Assembly: GCA_024683645.1 (NCBI GenBank)
Contig: JAIKYA010000012.1
Coordinates: 1 to 42,597, forward strand
Direction of reading: 5' to 3'
Origin: Lachnospiraceae bacterium
GTDB lineage: Bacteria; Bacillota; Clostridia; Lachnospirales; Lachnospiraceae
DNA length: 42,597 bases
In this document: in pieces, positions 17,078 to 24,136 of the stretch
Layout of the letters: every line of letters starts with the position of its first letter
Position numbering within the stretch: position 1 is the stretch's first letter
Translations under genes and position numbers: made by a program
Notes under the pieces: generated by a model
Told to the model about the DNA's origin: nothing
Database searches by the model: none
Seen by the model: the letters and a program-made list of their open reading frames with translations, nothing else

Positions 17078-18054
17078 ACGGTGATCAGCATGATCACCCC
17101 TCCGCGGACCAGCAGTACAGAAATAAGCCCCAGCGCAGACACAGCCAGCATCAGCTTATTCGCACGTGCGATATCCTCTCTGTCTATCTCCTTTTTCTCC
17201 TCTCCTATCCACGGCTTTTCCTTAAGCCTTCCGAAATAATACGCAGGTCCTGCCAGCTTAAGCCCGAGCGCTCCAGCAAATGCACTCTCCGTCTGGGCTG
17301 AATTGGGACTCTCATGTTTACGTCTGTCCCGTTTCCATATCATGTATGCAGCTGCTCCGTCCATTCCTTTCATAAGATGTGACGCAGCTATCGTAAGCAG
17401 TGCCGCAAGCCTGGCCGGTATATAATTTGCGATATCGTCAAGCTTTGCGGCAGCTGTACCGAAATAAAGATACTTCTCGTTTTTATATGCGATCATCGAA
17501 TCCATTGTATTTACAGCCTTGTAAAGCATGCCTCCCACCGGTCCGCCTATCATCAGCCAGAACAGCGGAGCGATCTCACCGTCGTTGGTACTCTCAGCAA
17601 CAGTTTCCACTGCGGCACGGAGTACAGCGTCTTCATTCAGTTTTTCCGTATCCCTTCCGACTATTCGGGATACCGCCCTCCGGCCGCCGTTTAAGCCTTC
17701 ATCATTCAGTGCTTTAGCGACAGCCATACTCTCTTTTTTCAGATCTCCTGCTGCCAGACAGCAGTCGGAAAGGATCACCGCGACTAATACAGCAAAATAT
17801 TCATTTATCCGGAAGGAGATATAAAGGATCCCGAAAGCGGCTGCACCTGTGACCAGCAGGACTGCGATGCAGAGAACTGCGCCTTTTAACCGCTCTGTTC
17901 GCGGGCTGTCATCTTTTCTGCGCAGCAGTCTTTCAAACAGAGTGATAAGTTTTCCCATAAAACATACAGGATGAAAACGTCCCAGCGGATCAGCGAAAAC
18001 AAGATCGAGCAGAAAAGCCGCCGCAGGAACGATAAGAAAATACCAGCTTTTCAT
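17068..18054 (-). CDS. cbiB: Adenosylcobinamide-phosphate synthase
   Basis: Integral membrane protein that amidates adenosylcobyric acid with aminopropanol phosphate. Family features of this 328-residue protein are the N-terminal LLDLVFADPLGRFHPV, MGKLITLFE, the VGRDTEKL motif, AVETVAESTNDGEIAPLFW, the MDSMIAYKNEKYLYFG segment and ESPNSAQTESAFAGALG. Hydrophobic helices lie at both ends and in the middle. The start at 18054 was preferred to an upstream ATG (18078) because it forms an ATGA overlap with the preceding cobU-like gene, the pattern used throughout this operon, and begins directly before the first helix. The identification is firm. Confidence 0.94.
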   Translation of the reverse strand: MKSWYFLIVPAAAFLLDLVFADPLGRFHPVCFMGKLITLFERLLRRKDDSPRTERLKGAVLCIAVLLVTGAAAFGILYISFRINEYFAVLVAVILSDCCLAAGDLKKESMAVAKALNDEGLNGGRRAVSRIVGRDTEKLNEDAVLRAAVETVAESTNDGEIAPLFWLMIGGPVGGMLYKAVNTMDSMIAYKNEKYLYFGTAAAKLDDIANYIPARLAALLTIAASHLMKGMDGAAAYMIWKRDRRKHESPNSAQTESAFAGALGLKLAGPAYYFGRLKEKPWIGEEKKEIDREDIARANKLMLAVSALGLISVLLVRGGVIMLITVCM

Positions 18055-18419
18055 TTGATCCTTATCCCTATCCCGCATACAACGCGGTACACTTCATCAG
18101 CCAGTTCCGCAGCCCTGCAAAGGCAGCGTCCTACGGCCTCACGATATTGCTCCTTTTCCTTTTCCATGGGTATCACCCCGGCACCCACCTCATCACAGAT
18201 CAGGATGATATCCGGCAGCTGCTCATACAGCCGTTCCAGTTCTCTGACCGGATCCATCCCCTGCTTAAGCTGCTTTTGTATACGCAGATGATACGCTGCC
18301 AGAGCCTTTTTTCCATCAGGCAGATCCTCGGGACCAGCGATCTCATCCTCGCTGATATTCTCACTTTTCATTACAAGACGGCATTTACCCTGCCATGCTC
18401 CGCCCATATAGAGTTTCAT
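18051..18419 (-). CDS. Short CobU-family paralogue (kinase-type motifs, no guanylylation His)
   Basis: A 122-residue protein related to CobU, the bifunctional adenosylcobinamide kinase/guanylyltransferase. The C-terminal half matches CobU well: ICDEVGAGVIP (residues 74-84), a QYREAVGR helix, LADEVYRVVCGIGIRIK at the end. The N-terminal P-loop is altered (GGAWQGKC, Cys13 for Ser/Thr) and the region with the guanylylated His (HRxxRPxxW in known enzymes) is missing, making it about 60 residues shorter than CobU. A second CobU (19231-19752) in the same operon keeps that His but has lost the VGxGIVP motif. It starts 44 bases after cobS with GGAG seven bases upstream. Whether it is an enzyme, a partner of the other CobU, or vestigial is open. 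Confidence 0.8.
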   Translation of the reverse strand: MKLYMGGAWQGKCRLVMKSENISEDEIAGPEDLPDGKKALAAYHLRIQKQLKQGMDPVRELERLYEQLPDIILICDEVGAGVIPMEKEKEQYREAVGRCLCRAAELADEVYRVVCGIGIRIK

Positions 18420-18463
18420 ATTCTGTCTCCGGCTCCTTCATTCTGCATAAGTATGACACATCC

Positions 18464-19234
18464 TTATCCCATAATACTCCGCACTGCCATTGCAGCTACG
18501 GATAACAGTTCCGACATGCAGATATACCAGCCTGCCGTATCTCCGTTGATACCGCCGAAACTCCTATCTGTCATACGACAGTAATACACTGCGAGTATCA
18601 GCTGCAGTGCCAGCTGCAGCAATGCATACACAGGATCAAGATACACAGCTGCCGCGACCGCTGCGATAAGGATCACAAGCGGTATGAATACACGTCCGCG
18701 TCCTCCCTGTTTTGCACTGTAGAGCATTCCCTCATTTTTCGCTGAAGGTAAAAGAAGAGAACTCACCGCACAGCTGCTCCGTGAAAACACAAAGACAGCC
18801 GCAAACAGCAGCAGACGCGTTATACCTCCATCTCCGTCCGCAATTACCGTAAGCCCCGCTGCCCAAAGCAGCATCAGATATATCAGCAGACGTATCACTG
18901 CAAAAGCACCTATATGAGGATCTTTGAGTATCTTTAATCTTTCTTCCTTCCCCCGCCAGGAATGCTTCGCATCAGCCGTATCCATCAGTCCGTCCACATG
19001 GATCCCACCGGTAAAAAGTATCGGCAATGCACACAGCAGTAATACCGTCGCCATATCCGGAAGTAAGAGGTAAGTGCAGAGATAAAACAAAGCTGCTTCT
19101 ATCGCACCAAGCACTGCCCCCACAAGAGGAAGCGCACAGAGCATATAGCGCTCCTCACCGCCCTTCAGTTTAAATGAAGGCAGAGGGATCACACTGTAAG
19201 TTGAAAATGTCAGTAATATAATACGAAATATCAT
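18464..19234 (-). CDS. cobS: Adenosylcobinamide-GDP ribazoletransferase (cobalamin synthase)
   Basis: Membrane enzyme joining adenosylcobinamide-GDP to alpha-ribazole (or its phosphate) in the last assembly step. The 256-residue protein is very hydrophobic and carries the family markers TFSTYSVIPLP near the N-terminus, GGIHVDGLMDTADA with the acidic metal-binding residues, RLKILKDPHIGAFAV, and DRSFGGINGDTAGW near the C-terminus. The start at 19234 makes an ATGA overlap with the cobU stop; an in-frame ATG six codons upstream is less likely. Partner enzymes CobT and CobU are adjacent. The identification is firm. Confidence 0.94.
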   Translation of the reverse strand: MIFRIILLTFSTYSVIPLPSFKLKGGEERYMLCALPLVGAVLGAIEAALFYLCTYLLLPDMATVLLLCALPILFTGGIHVDGLMDTADAKHSWRGKEERLKILKDPHIGAFAVIRLLIYLMLLWAAGLTVIADGDGGITRLLLFAAVFVFSRSSCAVSSLLLPSAKNEGMLYSAKQGGRGRVFIPLVILIAAVAAAVYLDPVYALLQLALQLILAVYYCRMTDRSFGGINGDTAGWYICMSELLSVAAMAVRSIMG

Positions 19235-19752
19235 ACTCCACCCTTTATCCACAGGGGAATGCCTGCAGATACCTCCGCCACTGCGTCCGCATCTTCCGCA
19301 AGCATGCAGTTTAAATGTCCCAGTTCCCTGCGATAGCTTTCCGTCATGCTGTCATATTCCTCAGCATCCGAAAAGACATCGCCGCTGACCAGCACCAGAA
19401 AACGGCTCCGGCTTTTAAGTGCACGTATATCCTCACGTATCTTTTCCGCAACCCGTTCCACATAAGTCTCTCCAAACTGTTCATTGGCAAGCAGATTGGT
19501 GATGCATTCCAACAGTACATATTCCCTGCACTGCTGCAGGACCTTCCTTATATCTCTCGCACACTCCACGGTCTCAAAACCTTTTCCGGCTCTCAGCGCG
19601 CGATGCCTCTCAATACGCTTCTCTGCAGACAAGGTATTTCTCTCCATCGTAGCCAGGTAGCTCAGCCTGTGTCCTTCCCCGGCCCGCATTATCAGTTCTT
19701 CCGCGAAAGCAGATTTCCCGCTCGCTGCTCCTCCGACCACCAGTACCATCAT
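19231..19752 (-). CDS. cobU: Adenosylcobinamide kinase/guanylyltransferase CobU
   Basis: A 173-residue CobU: P-loop VGGAASGKSAFAEEL (residues 6-20), the segment RIERHRALR with His50 at the position guanylylated in Salmonella CobU, FETVE, LLECITNLLANEQFG and the end VSAGIPLWIKG. CobU phosphorylates adenosylcobinamide and transfers GMP from GTP. The motif normally reading NEVGxGIVP is changed to SGDVFSDAEEY, which is unusual for the family. The short paralogue at 18051-18419 retains that motif, so the two may share the work. Its ATG overlaps the cobT stop (ATGA) and its stop overlaps the cobS start. Confidence 0.9.
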   Translation of the reverse strand: MMVLVVGGAASGKSAFAEELIMRAGEGHRLSYLATMERNTLSAEKRIERHRALRAGKGFETVECARDIRKVLQQCREYVLLECITNLLANEQFGETYVERVAEKIREDIRALKSRSRFLVLVSGDVFSDAEEYDSMTESYRRELGHLNCMLAEDADAVAEVSAGIPLWIKGGV

Positions 19753-20840
19753 AACCTGTGATAAGCCTCCATACTGAGTTCGGAAAAATCCGCAGCCTCT
19801 TCATATACACTCAGAACGTTACGCAAAAGTGCATATCCCATCACTGCTCCGCTTCCTTCACCAAGCGCGAGTCCTGCATGAATTGGCGCCTCAAGGCCAA
19901 GCGCCTTAAGCAGTCCTTCTGTCGCCGCTTCTTTTCCCTGATGCGATGCCAGCAGCCACGGGCTGCATTCGGGAAAAATACGTACTGCTGCCAGCGCCGC
20001 CGCCAGTGTTATCACACCATCCAGTATCAGCGGTATGCCTTCCAGTGCTGCTCCAATACACAACCCGCTGATCGCTGCTATCTCATATCCGCCCACACAG
20101 CTAAGCAGCCTGAAAGTCTCTTCCGCTGAAGTGACCGCGGTGTCAAACCCATGCAGTTTCAATGCCCTGCGTATCGTCAGTATCTTGCGCTCCAGTCCTT
20201 CATCACTTAAGCCTGCACCACGTCCGCACATAGCGGCAGCATCACGTCCCAGCATCGCCGAAGCAAGTGCGGCACTGCTGCAGGTATTTCCTATCCCCAT
20301 TTCGCCCGAAAGCAGTATGCGTATTCCTTTCTCTGAAGCCAGAGAAGCTTCTTCCATACCGCAGCGTATCGCAGTCAGACATTCCTCCTGCGTCATGGCA
20401 CTCTCTTTAGCAAAATTGCGGGTTCCCTTCCTTATACAGCGGCCGGTCAGGGCTTCTTCCTCCACATCACAGGCAAGTCCGACATTTACGATCCTCAGTT
20501 CCACCGACTCTGCCTCAGCCATACGACAGGCAGAAGATCGTCCTCTGGCCATGCTCCCGGCTACAAGCGCGCTCACTTCATGTCCGCTCTGGCTCACGCC
20601 CTCCTCCACAACACCGTGATCCGCACAGAAGATCACCAGCCGCGCCGGTGAGATGCAAAGCTTTGCAGTCCCCTCTGCCGCTGCCAGTCTCACCAGCTGT
20701 TCCTCAAAGATGCCCAGACTGTCCAGCGGCTTGGCGATCGTATCCAGTCTGCGCTTTGCCTCTGCAGCCGCAGTCAGATCGGGTTTTCTGATCCTGTTTT
20801 TCAGACCGGATGTAAACGCCTGAAGTTCCTCCCTGCTCAT
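19749..20840 (-). CDS. cobT: Nicotinate-nucleotide-dimethylbenzimidazole phosphoribosyltransferase
   Basis: CobT transfers ribose phosphate from nicotinate mononucleotide to the lower-ligand base, giving alpha-ribazole phosphate. The 363-residue protein has the family segments LDSLGIFEEQLVRLAA, VIFCADHGVVEEGVSQSG, LLSGEMGIGNTCSSAALASA, CGRGAGLSDEGL, LILDGVITLAAAL, LASHQGKEAA and, near the C-terminus, LALGEGSGAVMGYAL, which holds the catalytic Glu. The ATG at 20840 overlaps the btuD stop. CobT accepts benzimidazoles and, in anaerobes, other bases, so the lower ligand is not determined. No odd features. Confidence 0.95.
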   Translation of the reverse strand: MSREELQAFTSGLKNRIRKPDLTAAAEAKRRLDTIAKPLDSLGIFEEQLVRLAAAEGTAKLCISPARLVIFCADHGVVEEGVSQSGHEVSALVAGSMARGRSSACRMAEAESVELRIVNVGLACDVEEEALTGRCIRKGTRNFAKESAMTQEECLTAIRCGMEEASLASEKGIRILLSGEMGIGNTCSSAALASAMLGRDAAAMCGRGAGLSDEGLERKILTIRRALKLHGFDTAVTSAEETFRLLSCVGGYEIAAISGLCIGAALEGIPLILDGVITLAAALAAVRIFPECSPWLLASHQGKEAATEGLLKALGLEAPIHAGLALGEGSGAVMGYALLRNVLSVYEEAADFSELSMEAYHRL

Positions 20841-21610
20841 CCCACTGCCATCTCCTTAAGATACTCACGTACATTAAAATCATAGGCCTTCTCAAGTGCC
20901 CCGCTCTCAAGTACTTCTCTTTTCGGTCCCTGAGCTGTTATTCGTCCGTCTTTTAATAATATCAGATGATCGGAAAGCTTAAGGGCAAGGGGTATGTCAT
21001 GATATACGCCTATCAGGGTATGATGTTTTTGTCTGCTCCATTCCAGCAGATACTCACTCATTCCGGCCACCACCTTCAGATCCAGATGATTGGTCGGCTC
21101 ATCAAGAAGGAGTATCGGAGCATCCTGTGCAAAGGTTCTTGCCAGAAATACTCTCTGCAGCTCGCCCCCCGACAGGCTGCTGAGCTGACGTTTTGCCAGC
21201 GCCGTCACTCCGGTCCGGCGCATGCACTCCTCCGCGATCTCCCTGTCATGCCTGCTGCAGGCCGTAAAACCTCCGCTCAGATGGATATAACGCCCCATCA
21301 GTACTGTTTCCGCCACGGTATAAGAAAAATAGATCTGTGAAAGCTGGCAGAGCAGAGCTGCTGCAGACGCTATCTCCCTGCGCGTCATTTCCCCAACCGG
21401 CCTGCCCATGAGACGCAGCTCACCGCTAAACGGAAGCATGCCTGTCATTGCTTTCAGCAAAGTGCTCTTGCCGCTTCCGTTCTCTCCGAGTATGGCCACA
21501 CGGCTGCCCTCTTCGATCGAAATATCCAGACCACGCAGTATCTCCGTATCCGTATGAAGGCGGCGCGCATCATAAGCTGCATGAAGTTGTGAGCATTCTA
21601 CTGCTTTCAT
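20837..21610 (-). CDS. btuD: Corrinoid ABC transporter ATP-binding protein BtuD
   Basis: A 257-residue cytosolic ATPase of the FecCD/BtuCD import family. Walker A (LGENGSGKSTLLKAM), signature LSGGELQRVFLAR, Walker B ILLLDEPTNHLDL and the switch His (GVYHDIPLAL) are intact. ATG 21610 is the real start: it has GGGGAGG upstream and overlaps the permease stop as ATGA; the open frame further upstream lies inside the permease gene and is not protein-coding. Ferric-siderophore and cobalamin importers share this fold; the B12 riboswitch and cob genes make corrinoid the likely substrate. Confidence 0.93.
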   Translation of the reverse strand: MKAVECSQLHAAYDARRLHTDTEILRGLDISIEEGSRVAILGENGSGKSTLLKAMTGMLPFSGELRLMGRPVGEMTRREIASAAALLCQLSQIYFSYTVAETVLMGRYIHLSGGFTACSRHDREIAEECMRRTGVTALAKRQLSSLSGGELQRVFLARTFAQDAPILLLDEPTNHLDLKVVAGMSEYLLEWSRQKHHTLIGVYHDIPLALKLSDHLILLKDGRITAQGPKREVLESGALEKAYDFNVREYLKEMAVG

Positions 21611-22635
21611 CGTTTCCTCCCCGTTCCGAAATATACCCACAGAAAGAATGGTGCACCCAGCAGGGCCGTCACCGCTCCCACCGGGATTTCCTGCGGCGAA
21701 AGTATGGTACGCGATATCAGATCGGCCAGTGCCATGAAACTGCCTCCGAGAAGTACACTCATGGGAAGTACGATACGGTGTGATGAACCGAAGATCCTGC
21801 GCACCGCATGCGGAGCCGCCAGATCGATAAACCCTATCACACCTGTAAAACACACTGCTGCTCCGGTAAGCACGGAAGACAGGATCAGAAGTATCCTGCG
21901 GCTTTTTTTTGTATCCACTCCGACAGCTTCAGCCGTGTTCTCTCCGAAACTCATCAGATCCAGTTCACGGTGAAAAGCACAGGCGATGATCACGCCGGCC
22001 ACACATATGATCAAAAGTATACCGGCGTGTTCCCAGCGGCGTCCCGCAAAAGAACCCATCTGCCAGAGTATTAGTCTCTGCATGTGTCTAGAAAAAGCCG
22101 CAGATAAAAGAGTCAGGATAGCGTTCACAAAAAGCGAAAATATCATTCCGAACAGGATGATGGTATGGCTCCGCAGATTACCGTCCAGCCGTGCAGAAAA
22201 TGCTATCACCAGAAAGACTGTCGCCAGACCGAACACAAAACCCGAGGCCGGCAGCAGGAAATAATTCAGCGCAGGTATGGATATCTCAAATACTATCACC
22301 AATGCTGCGCCGAGGGATGCACCGGAAGATACTCCCAGGGTATATGAAGATGCAAGCGGATTCTGCAACAGCGACTGCATGACAGCACCGCTGAGAGAAA
22401 GCAGTGCCCCCGTGATAAAAGCACAGCAGGCACGCGGAAAGCGTATCTCCCACAGGATCGAAACCTTACCCGGATTTATAAAAGCAGGCATTTCTCTTCC
22501 GGATAGTTTGGAAAAAATGATCGTCACGATCTCCCGCGGGGAAATGGAGACACTGCCCACTCCCACCGCCAGGATCATGGCGATCACAGAAAAAACTATT
22601 GCCGTTGTAAGCTTTAAGCCCCGCCGCCCTTTCAT
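21607..22635 (-). CDS. btuC: Corrinoid ABC transporter permease BtuC
   Basis: A 342-residue polytopic membrane protein of the FecCD family with about ten hydrophobic helices. Family segments include EIRFPRACCAFITGALLSLSGAVMQSLLQNPLASSYTLGVSSGASLGAA, given here by its ends (EIRFPR at about 63 and SSGASLGAA at about 103), GRRWEHA, LDLMSFGENTAEAVGVD, FTGVIGFIDLAAPHAVR and LADLISRTILSPQEIPVGAVTALLGAPFFLWV toward the C-terminus. It forms the channel for the substrate delivered by the btuF-like lipoprotein. It overlaps btuF and btuD by ATGA on both sides. Confidence 0.93.
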   Translation of the reverse strand: MKGRRGLKLTTAIVFSVIAMILAVGVGSVSISPREIVTIIFSKLSGREMPAFINPGKVSILWEIRFPRACCAFITGALLSLSGAVMQSLLQNPLASSYTLGVSSGASLGAALVIVFEISIPALNYFLLPASGFVFGLATVFLVIAFSARLDGNLRSHTIILFGMIFSLFVNAILTLLSAAFSRHMQRLILWQMGSFAGRRWEHAGILLIICVAGVIIACAFHRELDLMSFGENTAEAVGVDTKKSRRILLILSSVLTGAAVCFTGVIGFIDLAAPHAVRRIFGSSHRIVLPMSVLLGGSFMALADLISRTILSPQEIPVGAVTALLGAPFFLWVYFGTGRKR

Positions 22636-23714
22636 GCTGCGGGACGCAGCTCTTCTGCATCCTTAAAGTATTCGGGATAGATATCCTCTGCCATATCGAT
22701 CAGCGCATCTATCACATGATGATTGGGCTGGTTTACCTGATCGGCATTAAGCTGATATACTGCACCGTCTTTGATGGCTTTTACATTCTCCCAGCCGGGC
22801 ATGGTCAGCAGTACATTTATAACATCAGGCGTATACATATCTGCAGTAAGGATAACCTGGGGATCCGCACCGACTGCTGCTTCTTCTGTCAGTGCAGGCC
22901 ACTGCGCCTCCTGATCTGCTGCGATATTGACTGCACCGATGAGTTCCATCATCTCATTGATATAGGTCCCCGGACCTGCTGTATATATTGTGGGATAATC
23001 AGCAGAAGGTGTAAAGAGTTCAAAGAGCACCGTCTTTTTTTCTTCCTCGGGAATGGTCGCAGCTATGGCTGCGAGCTCATCAAGAGCAGCCTGCATATCA
23101 TCGGCAAGCTTCTGACCTGCAGCCTCATTTCCTACACACTGTCCTATAAATACAAGATCCTCTTCTATAGCTTTCAGAGATACACTGCTTGGTATATCGG
23201 CAACACAGATTCCTGCATCACGTACGGATGAGAATGCATCCACACCGTCTTTCGAACTCATACCGGATGTAAATATGAGATCCGGTGCGAGGGCTACCAG
23301 CTGTTCCTGATCCGGAGCCATCATGTCCATGTAAAGTACATCTGCACCAAGCTCACTGCCGTATGAAGCCTGGGTGTTGGTGTCTGCGCAGACGATTTTG
23401 TCTGCATAACCCATATCGATCAGTACTCTTGAGATCGAAGGAGCCATGGAAACAATGCTGTTTACCTCGGCAGGTACTACGATATCATTACCGCTGCGAT
23501 CCTTCATCGCTGTTCCGGTACTTTCAGCTTCTGTTACTTCAGCTGTCTCTTCAACGGGTTCCTCCACGGTCTCTTCCTCTACTTCGGTAGCAGGTTCCGT
23601 AACCGCCTCCACAGGTGCTTCTGCCACAGGCGCTTCAGGCTCCTGTCCGCAGCCCGCGAGCAGTGCGATCGTTGTCATCGCTCCCGCGATCATTGTCAGA
23701 ATTCTCTTTTTCAT
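22632..23714 (-). CDS. btuF: Corrinoid-binding lipoprotein, BtuF-like
   Basis: A 360-residue substrate-binding protein. A lipoprotein signal ends in the lipobox LLAGC (Cys22). An acidic, low-complexity linker rich in Pro, Glu, Val and Thr (about 24-75) tethers the binding domain, which starts at DRSGNDIVVPAEVNSIVSMAP and has two lobes with VALAPDLIFTSG and VILTADMYTPDVI. This is the cobalamin/ferric-siderophore class III binding fold. ATG 23714 was chosen because the signal peptide begins there with AGGGAGG upstream; the longer open frame runs into the riboswitch leader. Control by the B12 riboswitch (23965-24074) argues for corrinoid as ligand; the fold alone would also allow an iron chelate. 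Confidence 0.92.
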   Translation of the reverse strand: MKKRILTMIAGAMTTIALLAGCGQEPEAPVAEAPVEAVTEPATEVEEETVEEPVEETAEVTEAESTGTAMKDRSGNDIVVPAEVNSIVSMAPSISRVLIDMGYADKIVCADTNTQASYGSELGADVLYMDMMAPDQEQLVALAPDLIFTSGMSSKDGVDAFSSVRDAGICVADIPSSVSLKAIEEDLVFIGQCVGNEAAGQKLADDMQAALDELAAIAATIPEEEKKTVLFELFTPSADYPTIYTAGPGTYINEMMELIGAVNIAADQEAQWPALTEEAAVGADPQVILTADMYTPDVINVLLTMPGWENVKAIKDGAVYQLNADQVNQPNHHVIDALIDMAEDIYPEYFKDAEELRPAA

Positions 23715-23737
23715 TTTTTTATTCCTCCCTTTGTAAA

Positions 23738-23768
23738 TGATAATAAAAGCATTCCGCTTGCGGAACGC
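23738..23768 (-). terminator. Hairpin with T-tract before btuF, candidate riboswitch terminator
   Basis: On the minus strand GCGTTCCGC pairs with GCGGAATGC (23768-23749) around a two-base loop, followed by TTTTATTAT. It lies about 25 bases before the btuF SD, where a riboswitch-controlled terminator would be expected. One G-T pair lies in the stem. Confidence 0.55.
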
Positions 23769-23836
23769 TTGCGCCAAGCGCGGTTGCCGCAGGCAACATC
23801 TACCTTTCGCGCGAGTGCGCATCCCGCCCGGAGGGC

Positions 23837-23883
23837 TTTTTTGTTTTATGGGAATTCCTCCGGAATTTCCATAAAACAAAAAA
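23837..23883. repeat. 47-bp near-perfect palindrome in the B12 leader
   Basis: Two 22-base arms (23837-23858 and 23862-23883) are inverted copies with one mismatch around a three-base loop. Each arm ends outward in six T (on the strand leaving the element's outer hairpin), and each is flanked by a short GC hairpin: GCCC-GGA-GGGC on the left and CCGC-TTTC-GCGG on the right. Read from either side it looks like a hairpin followed by a T-run, so it may be a bidirectional terminator or a REP-like element inside the leader. Confidence 0.85.
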
Positions 23884-23964
23884 CCGCTTTCGCGGCACAC
23901 AAAAGGAGAGCCGGCGATCCGACCCTTCGGCACTCTTCTCTGACTCGGAAAAGTTTGTGTGCCA

Positions 23965-24074
23965 GTGTACAGGCTTTAGACCCGGCTATAACGGTAGCGG
24001 CACTGTCCGGGAGTTTCACCCGGTTCCCATTTAACAAGCCCCGGAGCCTTTCGGCCCTGGCTCCACCTGTGCAC
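23965..24074 (-). promoter_or_regulatory. Cobalamin riboswitch aptamer
   Basis: The minus strand has the conserved B12 elements: GGGAACCGGGTGAAACTCCC (24028-24009), the B12 box GACAGTGCCGCTACCGT (24007-23991) and AGCCGGGTCTAAAGCCTGT. A closing stem pairs GTGCACAGG (24074-24066) with CCTGTACAC (23973-23965) with one mismatch. Bound cobalamin is expected to lower expression of the uptake and assembly operon. The predicted transcript start (24074) coincides with the first base of the closing stem. About 250 bases of further leader separate the aptamer from btuF. Confidence 0.9.
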
Positions 24075-24080
24075 CGCGCA

Positions 24081-24109
24081 AATATAGCATAAAGAAAGAC
24101 CCCTGTCAA
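24081..24109 (-). promoter_or_regulatory. Sigma-A promoter of the cobalamin operon
   Basis: Minus strand TTGACA (24109-24104), a 17-base spacer and TATATT (24086-24081), near consensus. The -35 lies in the terminator hairpin of the upstream HD-GYP gene. Confidence 0.85.
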
Positions 24110-24118
24110 GAACAGGGG
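24091..24118 (-). terminator. Rho-independent terminator of the HD-GYP gene
   Basis: Minus strand CCCCTGT (24118-24112), loop of five, ACAGGGG (24106-24100), followed by TCTTTCTTT. It is 19 bases after the HD-GYP stop and overlaps the cobalamin promoter -35. Confidence 0.75.
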
Positions 24119-24136
24119 CCTCAAACAAATACCTGT

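Noticed and set aside
21611-21853. Upstream extension of the btuD frame
   Set aside because: It lies inside btuC. The ATG at 21610 has a strong SD and the operon's usual ATGA overlap.
23846-24124. Minus-strand open frame over the riboswitch (92 codons)
   Set aside because: It spans the aptamer and the terminator-like palindrome; conservation here is structural RNA, not protein.
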